64,000 nucleotides of DNA, taken from NCBI RefSeq assembly GCF_003171515.1, contig NC_089390.1, forward strand, positions 2,976,001-3,040,000, given 5' to 3'. Shown in pieces: positions 41,557 through 52,800 of this stretch. The notes under the pieces were generated by a model. It saw only the letters and a list, made by a program, of their open reading frames with translations, did no database searches and was not told where the DNA came from. Origin of the DNA: Pyrenophora tritici-repentis. Taxonomy: Eukaryota; Ascomycota; Dothideomycetes; Pleosporales; Pleosporaceae. Numbering within the stretch: the stretch's first letter is position 1; each line of letters opens with the position of its first letter. The position numbers and the translations under genes are program-made.

Positions 41557-44232
41557 ATGACCACCTACGCATTGCAAACGAAGACAATGCTCCATCCAGT
41601 TTCTGATACGTCTGCCCAGCTACTTCGACTTGCCGCCAACCGCGACGAACCCAAGGCCCAGTTGCCCTCGAAACGAAAGAGAGACTCACTTTGTGGTCTC
41701 GGAACGTTTACCGAACCCTTTACAATTAGACCGCACGTTGGATCGTTCTACACAAGCCCTGCAACCTTCAGACCTGTACGGGTGATCGCGCGTTCCCAAC
41801 TATCTCTCAAATTCCTCGACACGTCTCCCGACGATGACTTCGCCCCACACAGCCTTTTCACTGCCCAGATACATGTCCTGGAGGAAGCAGACTTGCGGAG
41901 TCAAGGGGGAAGGGCCCCGAAGATTCTTATTGCACGCTGCGAAACGAAGAGAACGCTATACGCGATAGAGCGGGTACAATTGTGTGTCTACAGCATTTGC
42001 AGGCTGGCAAGTTGGCTTAGGGAGAAAGATGTCGCAGAACTATGGGATCCTGCCAATATACGTTCTCTACCAGCAAATCCCAAACCAGACGCAGAAACAA
42101 CCACGCAGGGGGGATGGTGGCGACATGCTGTAGTTGAGACCCAGGCTGTAGAATCACTCACGAAACGAGCGAGAATGACTATGCTGCGACCGAAGTCAGT
42201 GCCGAAGATGATCACAAATCAATCGCATCAACCCGGAGAGGCTTTACGTGACCAATACGCCGCCGGTCTAGACACTGTACCTACAGAGTTTCCGCTTGAG
42301 CCTCTGGTGGGATTGGCATCACCGCACGAGCAGCTTGCTTCGCTGGTCCACCAATACCTCGATGCTGTATACATGTCGAAAACTTCCTTGGCATACTTCG
42401 CAAAAGGGCCTATTACGCGAACACGGAACGCCTTTACCTCGACAGAAGAGGGTGCCCCCACTACTCATGAACTGGTCGCATTTTTGAGGACAATGCTACT
42501 TAGTCCGAAAGCTAGCGAGAAGAAATATCATGACAAGCTACCATCGCTGATCAAAGCGATACCACCAGGAAGTTATTCGGATGATGAAGTCGTTACAGGT
42601 GCTGGTAAAACAAACAAGTCAAAGAAGAAGATGAAGCTTAGCCGGAATGGCGTATATCCCCAAGAAGAAGCATTTATCAAAAAGTGGTGGCAATCAGAGC
42701 TACCTAATGGGGACAGTATGGCTACTGAGACTATGGAACAACGCATTAAGCGGCGAATTGGCGATCTACGGGTCCGCGAAACGCTTGCTCAGCTCATTCT
42801 TATGCTTGAGATTGTCGCACTCGAGGCTCTGTCCACATACAAACCACCTTCCGATGACACACAGAACCAGGAAGAGCAGAAGACGATGAAGAAGCGCAAG
42901 AAGAAGCTTGACGATATCAATCTGCAGCTTGATTTACTATTGGACAAGCTTTGTATATGGCACGCTACCGAGGAAATGGGTATTCTAGATTTTGATTCGA
43001 GACAGAATGACGGTGCCGATGCAAATGGTCGGAGTGATTCCAACGACCGACTGCACAGCTTCTGTGTCGAAGTTATAATACCGTTCTACATCAACCGACT
43101 TCCAGAGCAGGCGCTCATAGTCAATAAGAAGCTCGGTGGACCAACCCATAGCCAGTCGTCCAAACGGAAGGCCATGAAGCCACCCCTCACCTCACGCAAT
43201 TCTGGGGATTCGAAAGAGCCTGAGATAAAGAAACCTCGACGCTCACTAGCCAGGGTAGCCACGGACAACACAGGGAGGACGATTGAGCGAACAACGCCGT
43301 CTTTGAACCGATCTGCCACCGATTCCGCCCTGCCAGAGCATGTCAAACGAGAGGGCAGCGAGGTTTCTCTCTCTTCCATACCCTTTCGACGTAGTCCTTC
43401 CAAGAGCAACAGGCAATCCATGTCGCAGATTCGACATCTGCAGGGTCGTCAGATTGATCTTGCGCAGCCATCGGCTGCTGCTTCAGCAAAGATCAAACAG
43501 AGACAGCGAGTTGAGGAGGACTTGCAAGAGGCTATCCTCGCGCTGAAAAAGCCAAATCGAGGGCTGGCTGCTGGTGGTTATGCGGTTGATAATGAGCAAC
43601 GGGGTCTTGGATTAGCCAACAAGTCAAGGAAACCCACGACAACGGTGAGAAAGACGATCAAAGATGTTCAGGTCTCGGCTACGCCTCGAGCTGGGCGTAG
43701 GACGAAGGACATTGTCGAGCAGACGCCAAGCCGCCACCAACACAACCCGTTCATTAGGCTACCCGCAGGGGAAGCACCTGGCTCGAGTGATTTGTGCATA
43801 CCATCCTCGACTGTACGTCCGCCAGCTTTCATGGTACCGGCAACGGGCCATCGCCGTCCGACGGCTCGTGATGTAGCGCAGTCGACCATTGCCGAGACAC
43901 CGTCCAAAGTGCCGGACAGTAGAGTGTTTTCTTCAGAACCTGTTCGACGGAAGATCTTCGCGACGCCATCGAAGGCGGCGGCGCCTTCGCCAGACGGAAG
44001 GCTGCCTCCACCGCCACAAGTACTGGAAACGCCTGCCAAAAATTTCGGCAGCTCGCCCCCTGGAAACAGTAACTCTCCACCACGACGTGTTGTTGCGACT
44101 CCGTCCAAGTCTGGTTCAGGCTTACCAAAGGGTTTCGCACCTGTTCCTTTTTCTCTGCCTGATACCCACGAAGCTGAAACGTCAATTTATGATGCATTAG
44201 GGTGGAACGACGACGATGATGCTTTTGCATAG
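41557..44232 (+). CDS. SLD3: DNA replication initiation regulator Sld3
   Basis: Replication-origin firing factor (Treslin/TICRR counterpart) that recruits Cdc45 to the MCM helicase and binds Dpb11 after CDK phosphorylation. Single exon, 891 residues. The N-terminal part resembles fungal Sld3 (SPATFRPVRVIARSQLSLKFLDTSP; LFTAQIHVLEEADLR; LYAIERVQLCVYSICRLASWL). The Cdc45-binding Sld3 core spans about 230-530 (ASPHEQLASLVHQYLDAVYMSKTSLAYFAKGPITR; RVRETLAQLILMLEIVALEAL; LDLLLDKLCIWHATEEMG). The C-terminal third is disordered and basic, and carries six sites of the full CDK type S/T-P-x-K/R (SPSK, TPSR, TPSK, TPSK, TPAK, TPSK). The ATG at 41557 is the first in frame. Identification from remembered family similarity. 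Confidence 0.85.
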   Translation: MTTYALQTKTMLHPVSDTSAQLLRLAANRDEPKAQLPSKRKRDSLCGLGTFTEPFTIRPHVGSFYTSPATFRPVRVIARSQLSLKFLDTSPDDDFAPHSLFTAQIHVLEEADLRSQGGRAPKILIARCETKRTLYAIERVQLCVYSICRLASWLREKDVAELWDPANIRSLPANPKPDAETTTQGGWWRHAVVETQAVESLTKRARMTMLRPKSVPKMITNQSHQPGEALRDQYAAGLDTVPTEFPLEPLVGLASPHEQLASLVHQYLDAVYMSKTSLAYFAKGPITRTRNAFTSTEEGAPTTHELVAFLRTMLLSPKASEKKYHDKLPSLIKAIPPGSYSDDEVVTGAGKTNKSKKKMKLSRNGVYPQEEAFIKKWWQSELPNGDSMATETMEQRIKRRIGDLRVRETLAQLILMLEIVALEALSTYKPPSDDTQNQEEQKTMKKRKKKLDDINLQLDLLLDKLCIWHATEEMGILDFDSRQNDGADANGRSDSNDRLHSFCVEVIIPFYINRLPEQALIVNKKLGGPTHSQSSKRKAMKPPLTSRNSGDSKEPEIKKPRRSLARVATDNTGRTIERTTPSLNRSATDSALPEHVKREGSEVSLSSIPFRRSPSKSNRQSMSQIRHLQGRQIDLAQPSAAASAKIKQRQRVEEDLQEAILALKKPNRGLAAGGYAVDNEQRGLGLANKSRKPTTTVRKTIKDVQVSATPRAGRRTKDIVEQTPSRHQHNPFIRLPAGEAPGSSDLCIPSSTVRPPAFMVPATGHRRPTARDVAQSTIAETPSKVPDSRVFSSEPVRRKIFATPSKAAAPSPDGRLPPPPQVLETPAKNFGSSPPGNSNSPPRRVVATPSKSGSGLPKGFAPVPFSLPDTHEAETSIYDALGWNDDDDAFA

Positions 44233-45161
44233 ATTCTGGATATTTTGTTTTTGTTTATATTGGACTTGTGTCCCTGCATCAGCAAGCGTAGGATGGGATT
44301 CTCACACGATGAAGCATTGGGCGGCGTACTAACTAGCGTCGGGATACTAGAATAGGGTTCCAGAGATGGACGAGGATAGTGTCAAGTACAAACATGCAGT
44401 TTACGATTTCACGGGCATCTGGCTAGAGACGTTACCTTGGCTTCCCTTGTATAGCAGGCTAACATATATGTCCGTATGCGTATGTGGTTAGCTTGGGCCC
44501 GTGTGGTGATGATATGCAGGCAAAAGCCGCACTAGGGGGCAAAGTCACCATAGACTCGGTGTGTGCGCAGGCCATGTTGGGCTCTGCAGGTCGGTAAAGG
44601 CGTGTACTGGTAGATGGTGAGTGAGTTAGTGTTGTCGGAGAATTACTGCACGATCGCCGTGCAACGCAGTGCAATGCGGCTACTACGTGCGTCGGTGGTC
44701 GCGTCGCAGGCGACAGGTACCCGCTTGCATCCATGAGAGGAACAGGGATAGCCGTCATTCCGAATGGGGTAGCCAGCGTCCCTTGCAGACACACGAGTGA
44801 AGCCAGCAACCTGGTGCTGCGTGCACGAATCACGGCTTTGGCGCTACCGACGGCGTGTTCCCATTTGCTGCACATGGTGAACAATCGGCCCTTGGCTGCT
44901 CCCCTTAAAAGCGCCTCCAGTTGCCGGCTGGTCAGTGCAGCCGTCGGTCCATGGCCCTAATCACGCTGAAATTATGAAAATCAAAGGAACGCGCCCGCTA
45001 TCTCTCACTTCTCGAGTCCTATTCTACTTGCCTAACCCATTGCCTCCCGGACACCAGACCAGATCCTACGGGACTCGCGCTGCGCCATACTTCACGCGTC
45101 CGGACATGTCCAGCACTGCAGCCAAGCTAAGGTAGCCCCCCCCCCAACACTGCAGGTAGCC
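44233..45161. promoter_or_regulatory. Intergenic region upstream of the Ser-rich protein gene
   Basis: No gene is supported. A run of ten C bases lies at 45136-45145, 16 bp before the next start codon. A minus-strand open frame at 44459-44884 lacks motifs and is not believed. Confidence 0.4.
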
Positions 45162-47608
45162 ATGGCTGTCGCTGCAGCTTCCCGGCCTGTCCCCCATGGG
45201 CAACGCTCGCCAACCCTCAGCGATGCGGGCATGATCCTGCCCGCTTTTGAACCCGACTTCGAACGTACTACTTCGCCCGTCTTGTTTATGGAGCGCCCCC
45301 CTTCGCCGTCGGATTTGTATAAGCATGCGAACTCGAGTCAAGTCAGATTAAGTTCAGCACCCCAGGGCCGGCGCCACGCCTCACAAAAAACAAAGTCGCC
45401 GTCGCTCTCCGCACAGTCCTCGCGCTCCACGCTGCGCAACATGAACGATTCAGAGGCGTCTACTAAGAGCATGTCTATCCGCCACGAGACGCTGACCTTG
45501 TCGCCCACCCACAATGCTGCAAATAGTCACTCTCCCAACCAGTGGCAAGGCCAGGACCAGCGCAAACTTAGTCCTACCACCAGCTCCGTCTTCAGTGAAG
45601 ACTTTGAGCACTGGCCTGGATTTGATAGCCACGAAACCTTTGAGGATAGCGGCGTAGACCTCGAAGATCAGGAAAGGGGTGAGCGTTCTACAGCTGACGC
45701 CGACTCTGGTGAAAGCATGCGACACGAACGCTGGGCCGAGGACCGCAATAGTGGCAGTGATGAGGATGACGACCCGTACTCATCAGCAGCACTCAGCAGG
45801 AGGGCAGAGATTATTTTGGCCAATGCCAAGAAGAGGCTGAATGTATGTCTAGCCTTACTTGCACTCGATTCCATGCTCACTGACGATTGCAGGTCATGGA
45901 AGGAAATCTACGTGGTGCGCGAGAGTCGCTGGTTGTTTCACCCACCTTCAGCTCCAAAAGCGTGACTTCTGACCTGACACAACATATGGCCGCCAGCCGA
46001 GAACGCGACAGACGACTGTACGCCGGAATGGGGCCGATACCTCCACGCATCCACTCTTATCGGCAATCACTACTTTTGCCCAACGGCAACAACGGCCATT
46101 CACGAGGGTTGAGCGAGACGTCAGTACCGCTTCCCTTCACACCTTCGTATTCGTACATGACAAGGACTCTATCAAACAAGCGAGCATCGAGCGCAATTGG
46201 CCATACTAGCGGTCCATGGTCACCGGAAGGATATGGCCAAGGCCGATTTCCTATCAAGGAGTCTCGAAGCGTTGAGCACCTACGCAACCCCCGATCTACA
46301 TGGAACAACACAGAACGAGAACATGCGGCGAGGTCCGCTTCAAGGAGCTCGAGATCTCCGCCTGGTCTGGAGACGCTACCAGAAGACGAGGACGCATCCA
46401 GAGTACCCCGATCAGCCTCTTCAGCTAGTAGTCTCCGTGACCAGATGAACGACCTCAAAGGCAGAATTTCCAGTTTGAAGCTGAAGGCGCAAGAGGATCA
46501 TCTCCGACGCCGAAGCATCCAAAGCCTACGCGCGCCTAGCCCATTCACCGCTGCTGATCAATGGTATTCGGGATCACCCGCTAGCCAGGCCACTAGTCCT
46601 ACCACTGCTAACGCAGGGTTGGGCATCACGACTGATCAACCGAACCGAAGCCTACTATACCCAACCGAACCAGACCGACCCCTGACTGCCACGACCACGC
46701 TCTCCCAGGAGCACGGCGAAAAGCTTGTGGCTGGCTTTCAAGATCAAAACGACGAGATTGATGGACACGTAGCGTCTTACGAGAGGAGTAAAGCGTACCA
46801 GGACAAATCTGAAGAAGTTGAGGAAGATGATACGGGTGATGCGGGTGACGCCGATTTTGTCTCTGTGTACGGCGATGAGACGGTCTACGAGGACGCGGTA
46901 TACGAAATGCCTGTGACAGAACGGCATGAAGATCGAGTAGATGCTTTCGACTATGAGACATTTTTTCTGCACAGTGCCATGGGGACTTACAGCGTAGAGG
47001 ACCGCCGATCTAGCACTAGTTCTGGTACCTCGACTGCTACCACGCGACCGGTAACAGCTATGCAGACTACGGGCGAGCTAAGCAAATCTGAAAAGAGGCT
47101 GTCGTTCCATTCACGGACCACGAGCGCGGATTCAGTCTCAACTGTAGCTACGTTTGCTACTGCAGCAGAAGAGCAAGATGACGACGAGGAGAACGAGCAT
47201 ATGGATCAGTTCTCGCAAGAAATTCTGTTTAATCAGAACCGCTCGCTGTCTCGCTCGGGCACGCAGAACGGCCTCTTGTCTCTCCGGTCCGACTCTGCGA
47301 TCAACATGAGACGCGGTAACGGTTTATCACCCACTCACACGTCAACATCTCGCGGCTCGTCCTCGCCCGGAGAGCTTGCTAGCGGTCTTCAGACTTCGAG
47401 AATCTTTAGCATCCTGACCGAGGGTTCCAGAGACGAAGCCCGCCTAGCACTCAGCGAGGAAGAAACACAACTCATCTACAGCCTCGCTGCGAGTGTGCAA
47501 CAAGTGTGCTCCAACCTGCAAAGCGCGTACGGCGAGGCATATGAGCGCAAAACCCTGCGACGACGACTTGACGAAGCACGCAAGATCCTCAACGGTGAGG
47601 ACATATAA
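45162..47608 (+). CDS. Ser-rich, largely disordered protein, family not recognised
   Basis: Exons 45162-45842 and 45893-47608 give 798 residues. Most of the chain is Ser/Arg/Asp/Glu-rich and low in hydrophobic residues. Ordered patches are a short helix at the splice join (YSSAALSRRAEIILANAKKRLNVMEGNLRGARESL), a coiled-coil-like segment (LRDQMNDLKGRISSLKLKAQEDHLRRRSI), and a C-terminal helical region (LSEEETQLIYSLAASVQQVCSNLQSAYGEAYERKTLRRRLDEARKIL). There are many S-P and R-S-x-S patterns suggesting phospho-regulation. No signal peptide or membrane segment. I do not know a named family; conservation of the splice-junction helix and C-terminal helix among fungi is expected but not tested. The intron begins GTATGT and ends TGCAG and preserves frame, which supports the model. 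Confidence 0.75.
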
Positions 47609-49839
47609 AACAACCAGCTCCTGTTACACTTTCTCGAAATCCTTTCTTCCACGCCGCAAAAACATACGGTAATGTCTATTTCGACTCAGCAATTTAGCGT
47701 ATCTCGTCCACACTGCATGGACTTTGGCCGATATCATGTGTAATTTTGCAGACCCCGACGTGGAATTTTTCTGTTTTCTTTTCGTTGTTTACCTTTTCGA
47801 CATTCTACTTGGGCAAGCTTCTTTTATACTTCGCTTGGAGGTCACGACTAAGGATAATTTCTTTTGATGTATTTGATACCCGGGGAAGGAATGGCGGGGG
47901 TCACGCCCTCTGTTAAATGTGGACACGTGTTCGCCGTATTGGCTGCAAGTACCTTCTAGCTCTACCGTAGATATCCAGCATGGCTGTCATGTGAGTGTGC
48001 ATATGCAGGCAATTGGGCCAAAACAGACTAAAAATCACCATGTGCATCACTTTGGGTGTGAGTGGGTGAGTTGGCCAGTCGTCTGGGAGACACGGCGCAC
48101 GACGTGCCCCTCCAGCGGCCGTCTCGAACCTAGACCCATGGGCAGATTCCGTACTTGGGGCCAGGTTGGGGGTTGACGCCCCACCAAACAGCGCGTCATG
48201 GCCGGGCTCGACAGTCTGAGTCTGGATAGATGCAAAATACAGTCTGGTGTGCGTTGTCCAAGTACCATGGGCCGCGACAGGCAGCGAAAGCGGCAGGCCT
48301 AATGCACGTCTGCGACGCGTGCAGCCCTTGCCGCGCTCTGCGATGGTTGTTGGGGAGCGGTAGGATTGGGCGGAGGGGGGCAACAGAGGACTGGCGGTGT
48401 AGAGGCCGTACGGGCTGGACATTGCAATTGCAGCTGCCAGCAGCACGGATACCCACAGTAAAGACTCCGCAATTGGCCCACCAGGGCGTGGCTGGAGGGA
48501 TGCTAGACAGAGAAGGATGGGTTCCGAGAATACCTTGCTGCTTGTGCACCCGCCTCCAGACTGAAGCACAACACGGCATCATCCACGGGCGCATGCACAC
48601 CACCTCGGCCCTAAGCCCCAAGTTTTTTTCCCGCCGAATAACTTTGGCCCGTCTCCCGCATCGCGCATCGTTTCTGCTTGCATTTGATTAGGTCTGATCT
48701 GATCTGATCTGATTCTGCCGACTCACCATCTCTGCTTGGATCAGCATTCGCACAACCTCATCGACCACCCGCGCCGACGACTGAATACCCCTCGAACTAC
48801 GCCCCTCATTTGATTTTTGGAGAATCCGCCTGCTGGTCCGGGCGCGTGTGTGACGAGGTGGATGAAACGAACCGCAAGCTCCAACAGGCTTGGTGCGTCA
48901 GGAGGAGAGGCCATTCGACGCCGATAGCGATTGGCGTTGCGGAAACCGTCCATACACACCATCCAAGACCTTGTGACCACTCGCGACGCCCGTTCCCCTG
49001 CGTTCGCCTCTTACTCAAGCTGAAGCCGCAAACCTGCACGTCTGCAGTCTCCTGCATATCTTGCGCCCCCGACCGCGCCTGTCCTGGACTTTTGAGACTC
49101 GTCCCGTGTAATCCGCCCTGGATTGCATCGCCGTATCTGCTTGTTGCAGAGCGCCCTGATTTTGGCCTTGGTGTACTACGACTCCAGGGAGACGCACCAA
49201 GTCCCTGCAACAGCATACCACGGAACAAGTTACACTACACGAGCCGCCCGTATCGAATACAACGACATTTGCGGTTTCGCACAAGCGCTCATGTGCCTAC
49301 CTCCGCCTTGCTCTTCCCATTTGCGCCTCTCACTTTCGCACAATGTCCCCTACCAGCTGTCCTCAGGTCGTCGTCGCCGCCGCCGCGCCATCTGCGAGAC
49401 AAAAGACCCTGCCGCTTTCGAGGATTGGATCGGCTGATGCGACTTGGGATAGAAAGACCGGCATCTCACAATTCGAGAATGCTTCACCAGCAAGCGGCTA
49501 TGCGCCGGTATGCATGACAGAATGCGCGTCTGAAAATGACCAACTTGTTGCTGATTTGTTTGATAACACTTTATATGCGATGCATCGGCTGGAACGCCGC
49601 CACACTGGAGAAAAGAGATCGAGCAGAAATTATATCTGGGTATGACGCCACTTCCTTGTTTGGTTTTTTTCCCCGCGATTTCCTCCCGATCCCTCCCCAA
49701 CCCATGCTCCATTGTACTGCTGAAGATATTCGCGTATTTCTATCCGGTCGCCTTGTTCTCTAACTCTTACCCAGCGATACCATCTTGCAACCCGGTTGCC
49801 TGGCCTTCGTCCACACACCTCTGAGCATTCTCCACAATC
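47609..49839. other. 2.2 kb upstream region of the giant protein gene, no supported gene
   Basis: Pyrimidine-rich on the plus strand in its right half (48,960-49,420), as in long fungal leaders. It holds a TCTGA repeat and several short open frames, including one from ATG 49343 to 49645 (100 codons) and one at 48810-49517, none with recognisable motifs. These may be upstream ORFs in a long 5' UTR, or unrecognised exons. Confidence 0.4.
48693..48713. repeat. Pentanucleotide microsatellite (TCTGA)4
   Basis: Four tandem copies of TCTGA plus one base, in the region upstream of the giant gene. Confidence 0.9.
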
Positions 49840-52800
49840 ATGGAGCCCATCACCTCGTACCCACGCATCCCCACCACCTTCATACGACGAGTCTATTGCA
49901 GATCTACCCCCAGACTATACCTCTACTGATACCCTTGCCGTTGCACAATCCCCCGCCTATACACCCTTCGACTCACTCAACCCTCCTTTACGCTCATATG
50001 CTCCAAAGTGTCCGCGCACAACTAAGAACTCATCACCGGGCTCTTCATTATTCTTCGACGCCAAGTCGTTGTACGTAGATATCGACTTCGGCTATAGTGA
50101 AGCTGGCGTCAAGTCACACGCAAAGAAGAAGAAGGCAACCGGCGCTGCAAAGAAGTCCACCCCTGCAGCTGCCCCAGCTGATGAGAGCAAAGGAGAAGAA
50201 GCCGCCGGTGGTGGCGATGGCGGTGGGGATCCTCCAGCAGATGGTGGGGCTGGAGGCGCGGACGGTGGAGACGGTGGTGGCGACAAGGGGAAGAAGAAGA
50301 CGAAAAAGGAGAAAGAAGAGGAGGAACGCTTGAAGAAGGAAGAGGAGGAGCGTTTGCAGAAGGAAGAGGAAGAGCGCATAGCCAAAGAAGAGGAGGATCG
50401 AGTAGCGAAGGAGGAAGAAGAGCGTCTAGCAAAGGAGGCGGAGGAGGAAGCCGAGCGTAAGAAGAAGGAAGAGGAGGAAGCAGCCGCAGCAGCCGCAGCA
50501 GCTAAATCCACGATATCAATAACAAAAGCCGCAGCTGAGTTGAGCTGGGCAAATCCATCTCAAACTACTGATGACTGGGCATCGTTCGGTGCGGGCGCTC
50601 CCGGCAAAAAGAAGAAGGGCAAAAAGGGGAAGGTTTGTAGTTTCGGCTACGTAGTCAAATCTCGCAACGCGCTAATTCACGATAGACTACCGAAGCCGCA
50701 CCCCCGCCCCCTCCTGAACCACCGGCAGAGCCAGCAACAACCTTCGACGACATTCTTCTTGACGAACCAGCTCCATCAAAGATTGACATGAACTTCGGCG
50801 ACACTGCTGCACCAAAAGCTGGATCTGGATTCGGGCTTCCCGGACTTAGTAGCTGGGCTTCTGGCTGGGGTTCGGCAACCAAACCATCGGGTTGGGGATT
50901 GAATTCATCGGCAGTTGGCGCCAAGGATGCGAACGCGGATGGAGACAATCATTGGGATTCTTCGGATAAGAAAAAGAAGGACACAGGGTTTGACTTTGAA
51001 TTCGATGCTTTCAAAGACGCGGAAGCTGCGCCGGTGATAACTGAGGACAAGCCGGTAGAGGACGATGGCTGGGCTTCAGGTGCTGCCACTGCAAAGTCAA
51101 AGAAGAAGTCGAAGAAAGGAATCCTGATTGACGACAGTGTACCAGAAGAGCCTGCTTCTGCCCCGGAACCTGAGAAGGAGGAAGGTTGGTCATCTTTCAG
51201 CTTTGGTAATACAAAGGAAAAGAAGAAAAAGAAGAAGGGTGCGGTTGAGGATAACCCTCCACCCCCAGAACCGGAACCAGAGCCTGAACCAGCAGAACCC
51301 GAACCCGAACCCGAACCCGAACCGCCAAAGGAAGAAGCTCCGGCTATAGATCCATTCGCGGGGCTCAGTAAGGCCCAGGCAAAGAAACTTAAAATCAGAC
51401 TGGACAAGGAGGCCAAATTGAAAGAAGAGGAGGATGCCAAGCGCCAGAAAGAGGAGGAAGAAGCGGCTGAGCTTAGGCGTCAGGAAGAAGAAGAGGCGGA
51501 AAGAGTACGGTTAGAAGAGGAGGAAGCTGAGAAACAGAGATTAGAGGAAGAGGATGCGGCTGCTGCTGCTGCTGCTGCTGAAGCTGAGAAGAGTAAGAAG
51601 AAAGACGACGATATCTGGGCCGACTGGGGTGGTGCAGCCCCAACAGCTAAAAAGAAAAAGGGTAAAAGGGTGGCAAAAGAAGAGTTACCCCCACCGCCTC
51701 CTCCAGAACCTGAGGCGGTTCCTGATCCGGAGCCTCCTGTCACCGAAGAGAAGCCAACAGATACCTGGGATGACTGGAGCGCGACACCACCTGTCATGAA
51801 GAAGGGTAAAAAAGCGAAGAAGGGTACAGTTGTTGTACCTGAGGAGCCGATCGTCGAAGAGCCACCTCCACCTCCACCGGAGTCTGACTCGGTGCAAGAG
51901 GAAGAGAAGGGCGCTGATTGGGGCCTAAGTTCGATATGGGGTGGGTCAAAGAAGAAGAAGAAGAGCAAGGACGTTGAGTTGGTATCAATGCCTGCACCAC
52001 CTGCACCGGTAATCGAAGAGGTAGCTCCTGTCCAAGAACCAGTTGATGTCGAAGAGCCGAAGGAAGATGATGAGGACGACTGGGGCGCGCCATCTTGGAG
52101 TAAAAAGAAGAAAAAGGACCCAAAGAAAGACGCGCCTATCGAGGTCATTGAGGATACTACGACACCCGTTCAAAAACCCGATGAGGACGATCCCTGGGGT
52201 AGCGCAGCCTTCAACATTGGCAAAAAGGCGAAAAAGGGCAAGAAGGGGCTCGTCCCACCAAATGTTCTTGTCCCACCGGGTGAATTTGAATCTGGAATTC
52301 CGCCGCCAAAAGAGATCGAAGCTCCTCCGCCTGCGGAAGAGGAAGACATCTGGGCTGTCCCAGCAACCACGTCAAAGAAGAAGAAGAAAGGAGAAGCGGC
52401 AGATGAAGCCCCAGCAAATGATCACTTTGAAGATTTGATTTCACTGGATGATCCACCACCAGCTGAAGAGCCGGTGGTAGAAGAGGTGCCAGTCGAGGAG
52501 AAGAAGAAGAGTAAGAAAGACAAAGAAAGCACAAAGTCAAGTAGTATGTGGGGCTCTTTGGGTGGATCGTCCAAGCCGCTCAAGAAAGAGACAAGTCTTG
52601 AAAAACGAGCTCGCGAGAGGCGCGAGAAGAAGGAACGAGAGGAGCAAGAACGTCTGGAGAAGGAGGCTGCCGAGAAAGAAGAGGAAGAGCGTCTTGCTCG
52701 TGAAGCCGAAGAAGCGGCAGAGCAGGCGCGTATAGAGGCTGAGGCTGAGGCGGCACGGATCGCAACAGAAGAGGCTGAGGCAGCTCGGTTAGCAGCGGAA

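Noticed and set aside
44459..44884. 141-codon minus-strand frame
   Set aside because: Composition is non-coding in type, with no motif or splice partner.
48810..49517. 235-codon open frame on the plus strand
   Set aside because: Arg/Cys/Pro-rich, no domain, lies in a pyrimidine-rich probable leader, and the opposite strand is equally open.
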